The notes beneath the pieces were generated by a model. The model was not told the DNA's origin. It was given only the letters and a program-made list of their open reading frames with translations, and searched no databases. From NCBI RefSeq assembly GCF_004138495.1, contig NZ_ML142868.1, forward strand, positions 68,276 to 76,218: a stretch of DNA of 7,943 bases, read 5' to 3'. The DNA is from Phytoactinopolyspora endophytica (GTDB lineage: Bacteria > Actinomycetota > Actinomycetes > Jiangellales > Jiangellaceae). A program made the translations under genes and the position numbers. Numbering within the stretch: the stretch's first letter is position 1; each line of letters starts with the position of its first letter. Shown piece by piece: positions 6,299 to 7,943 of this stretch.

Positions 6299-7626
6299 TG
6301 ACCGACCTGGCCGAGCTCGGCAGCTCACTCGACGGCGAGTCGTTCAGCCCTGATTCGTCGGGCTACGACGCGATCTGCCGCCCAGTCAACGTCGCCTACC
6401 GGACGGTGCGTCCCCGGCTCGTGGTTCTGTGCCGCTCGGTCTCGGACGTCGTCGCCACTATGACGTACGCGACGGCTACTGGGGACCGCATCGCCCCTCG
6501 TGGCGGGGGGCACTGTTTCGCGGGCCGATCGTCGACGGACGGGATCGTGCTCGACATGTCTGGCCTCGATGGCATCTCCGTGGCAGATGACCGGGTGGCC
6601 ACGATCGGAGCCGGCGCCCGCTTAGGACAGGTATACACGGCGCTACACGCCTACGGACGGACATTGCCGGCCGGGTGCGGTCCCACCGTCGGCATCGCAG
6701 GCCTCACCCTGGGCGGCGGGATCGGCCTGCTTGGGCGCAAACACGGCCTGACCTGCGATCGCCTCGTCGGTGCACAGGTCGTGCTCCCCAACGGAAGCGT
6801 CGTGGATTGCGACCACGACCATGAGCCGGACTTGTTCTGGGGTCTGCGCGGCGCGGGCGGCGGCCAGTTCGGAGTGGTCACGTCACTGCGGTTCGACACC
6901 GTCGACGATCCGATGACAACCCGCATCGAGGCGCACTGGTCGGACATCGCTCTGGAGGACCTGGTCGTCGCCTGGCAAGCCTGGTCCCCGGACGCTCCGG
7001 ACGATCTCACCGTCAACCTCACCCTTGTGTCTGAGCCCGGCGCACCTGTCCAAGCCACCCTCTTCGGTGCCTCCACCCTCGAGAAAGGATCGACCCGGGA
7101 GCTGCTGCAGGAACTCATCGATCAGGCGGGCATGGCCCCGGAGATCGAATTGTGCGCCGACATGCCCTACCACCACCTGAAGGACACCTTCGCCGAGCTG
7201 GACCCGCGAGATCTGCCCGAACGAGCCCTGCGGATCCGGTCGGAGTTCTTCTCCCACGCGATATCTGACCGCACGCTCGCGTCGCTCCTGACCCAGCTCA
7301 GCGACCCAAGGACCAGGGGCCGACGGCAGCTCACGTTCGCCGCGATGGGCGGGGCCTACAACAGGGTCGCCGAGGACGCCACCGCGTTCGCACATCGCAG
7401 CGAGCGCTTTCTGCTCGAGCACCTCGCCGACGCGGCCGACCCGTGGGTCGACGGTTCATGGGCGACCGCCCACGCCGACGGGTCGGGGCGTGTCTACCCC
7501 AACTTCCCCGACCCCGAGCTCGACGACTGGGCCGTGGCGTACCACGCGGGTAACTATCCCCGGCTGGCCGCGGTCAAGAACGCCTACGACCCGCACCGAT
7601 TGTTCGACTTCCCCCAAGCCATCTAA
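6298..7626 (+). CDS. FAD-binding oxidoreductase, berberine-bridge-enzyme-like (PCMH/VAO type)
   Basis: This 442-residue flavoprotein oxidase or dehydrogenase spans the full length of the family. The N-terminal FAD-binding domain shows the covalent attachment motif RGGGHCFAG (68-76), with His72 expected to carry 8-alpha-histidyl FAD. It then shows GPTVGIAGLTLGGGIG (128-143), RKHGLTCDRL (147-156) and the LFWGLRGAGGGQFGVVTS run (179-196). The C-terminus has the BBE motif: VYPNF (399-403), AGNYPRLAAVKNAYDPHRLF (417-436), then FPQAI. Cys127 lies next to the position where bicovalent members have a second FAD link, but is one residue displaced (AGCGPTVG rather than GxCPxVG). The start is GTG at 6298 with no Shine-Dalgarno site. 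Relatives oxidise alcohols, sugars or secondary-metabolite intermediates with oxygen; the substrate here cannot be predicted. No secretion signal is seen, so it should be cytoplasmic. It probably heads an operon with the reductase-like gene that follows. Confidence 0.92.
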   Translation: MTDLAELGSSLDGESFSPDSSGYDAICRPVNVAYRTVRPRLVVLCRSVSDVVATMTYATATGDRIAPRGGGHCFAGRSSTDGIVLDMSGLDGISVADDRVATIGAGARLGQVYTALHAYGRTLPAGCGPTVGIAGLTLGGGIGLLGRKHGLTCDRLVGAQVVLPNGSVVDCDHDHEPDLFWGLRGAGGGQFGVVTSLRFDTVDDPMTTRIEAHWSDIALEDLVVAWQAWSPDAPDDLTVNLTLVSEPGAPVQATLFGASTLEKGSTRELLQELIDQAGMAPEIELCADMPYHHLKDTFAELDPRDLPERALRIRSEFFSHAISDRTLASLLTQLSDPRTRGRRQLTFAAMGGAYNRVAEDATAFAHRSERFLLEHLADAADPWVDGSWATAHADGSGRVYPNFPDPELDDWAVAYHAGNYPRLAAVKNAYDPHRLFDFPQAI

Positions 7627-7659
7627 GCAACACCGAACTCAGCAGTGAAGGAGAGAGAC

Positions 7660-7943
7660 ATGAGCAAGGTTCTCAGCGCCCACGCAGTCTCGGTCGATGG
7701 CTACATCAGCGGTCGCACCCCTGACGGCGAGGAGGAGTTCGGACGCGGTCTCGGTGACGCGCCCATGCTTTTCGACTGGTACTTCAACGGGGACACGCCG
7801 AGCCAGGTGTTCGACGGGTTCAAGCTCAGCGAGCCCAGCGCCCGGTTCTTCGACGCCCTCGCCGAACGCGACGGAGCGGCGGTCGCGGGGCGCACCACCT
7901 ACGAGCACTCCAGCCACTTCGGCGGCGGCAGCCCACACCCGAC
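7660..7943 (+). CDS. RibD C-terminal / dihydrofolate-reductase-family protein, N-terminal half (cut by window edge)
   Basis: The first 94 codons are visible before the right edge. AAGGAG at 7648-7653 sits six bases before the ATG. The opening MSKVLSAHAVSVDGYISG and the later AVAGRTTYEHS (about 75-85) are the typical first strand/loop and NADPH-side GRxTYE motif of the RibD-C dihydrofolate-reductase superfamily. An insert between them (about 20-55, with FDWYFNGD) is commonly seen in the stand-alone actinobacterial members. These proteins share the reductase fold, but most have no proven substrate and should not be taken as true folate enzymes. The gene starts 33 bases after the flavoenzyme with no terminator between, so the two are probably co-transcribed and may be under the AraC-type regulator. 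About half of the expected length lies outside the window. Confidence 0.85.
   Translation, partial: MSKVLSAHAVSVDGYISGRTPDGEEEFGRGLGDAPMLFDWYFNGDTPSQVFDGFKLSEPSARFFDALAERDGAAVAGRTTYEHSSHFGGGSPHP

Overview
The window comes from a high-GC actinomycete chromosome. The evidence is strong G/C bias at third codon positions, GTG start use, purine-rich Shine-Dalgarno sites, a Tat-exported enzyme, and a sugar ABC importer with no ATPase gene beside it. I cannot name a genus from the sequence alone. The two ends of the window cut through genes.

Region 1 (1-5352) is a carbohydrate uptake and processing locus built around a divergent control region at about 1585-1886. Leftward from it run a solute-binding lipoprotein of the family-1 sugar type (1584-271) and, joined by a TAATG stop/start overlap, the N-terminal part of a Gfo/Idh/MocA-type NAD(P)-dependent oxidoreductase (271 to the window edge). 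Rightward run two MalF/MalG-type permeases (1887-2903 and 2900-3739, with an ATGA overlap). After an 80-bp gap comes a 510-residue Tat-exported protein (3820-5352) that looks like an alpha/alpha-toroid carbohydrate-active enzyme with an inserted beta-rich segment. The simplest reading is that the exported protein acts on a glycan outside the membrane, the binding protein captures the released sugar, the permeases import it using an ATPase encoded elsewhere (in actinomycetes usually a shared MsiK-type subunit), and the oxidoreductase starts its catabolism. The substrate is not visible from the sequence. No LacI, GntR, DeoR or ROK regulator is present, so control must come from outside the window or from an unexpected source.

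Region 2 (5402 to the right edge) looks functionally unrelated. It holds an AraC-type regulator with a DUF6597-like N-terminal domain (5402-6244), a berberine-bridge-like FAD-dependent oxidoreductase (6298-7626) apparently transcribed from its own promoter as a leaderless GTG-start message, and the first half of a RibD-C/dihydrofolate-reductase-like protein (7660 to the edge), which follows after 33 bp and is probably co-transcribed.

The items most worth follow-up are the exported protein with its inserted segment, the sequence elements in the divergent control region, and the leaderless promoter at 6262-6298. I saw no RNA genes, insertion sequences, CRISPR arrays or convincing intrinsic terminators.
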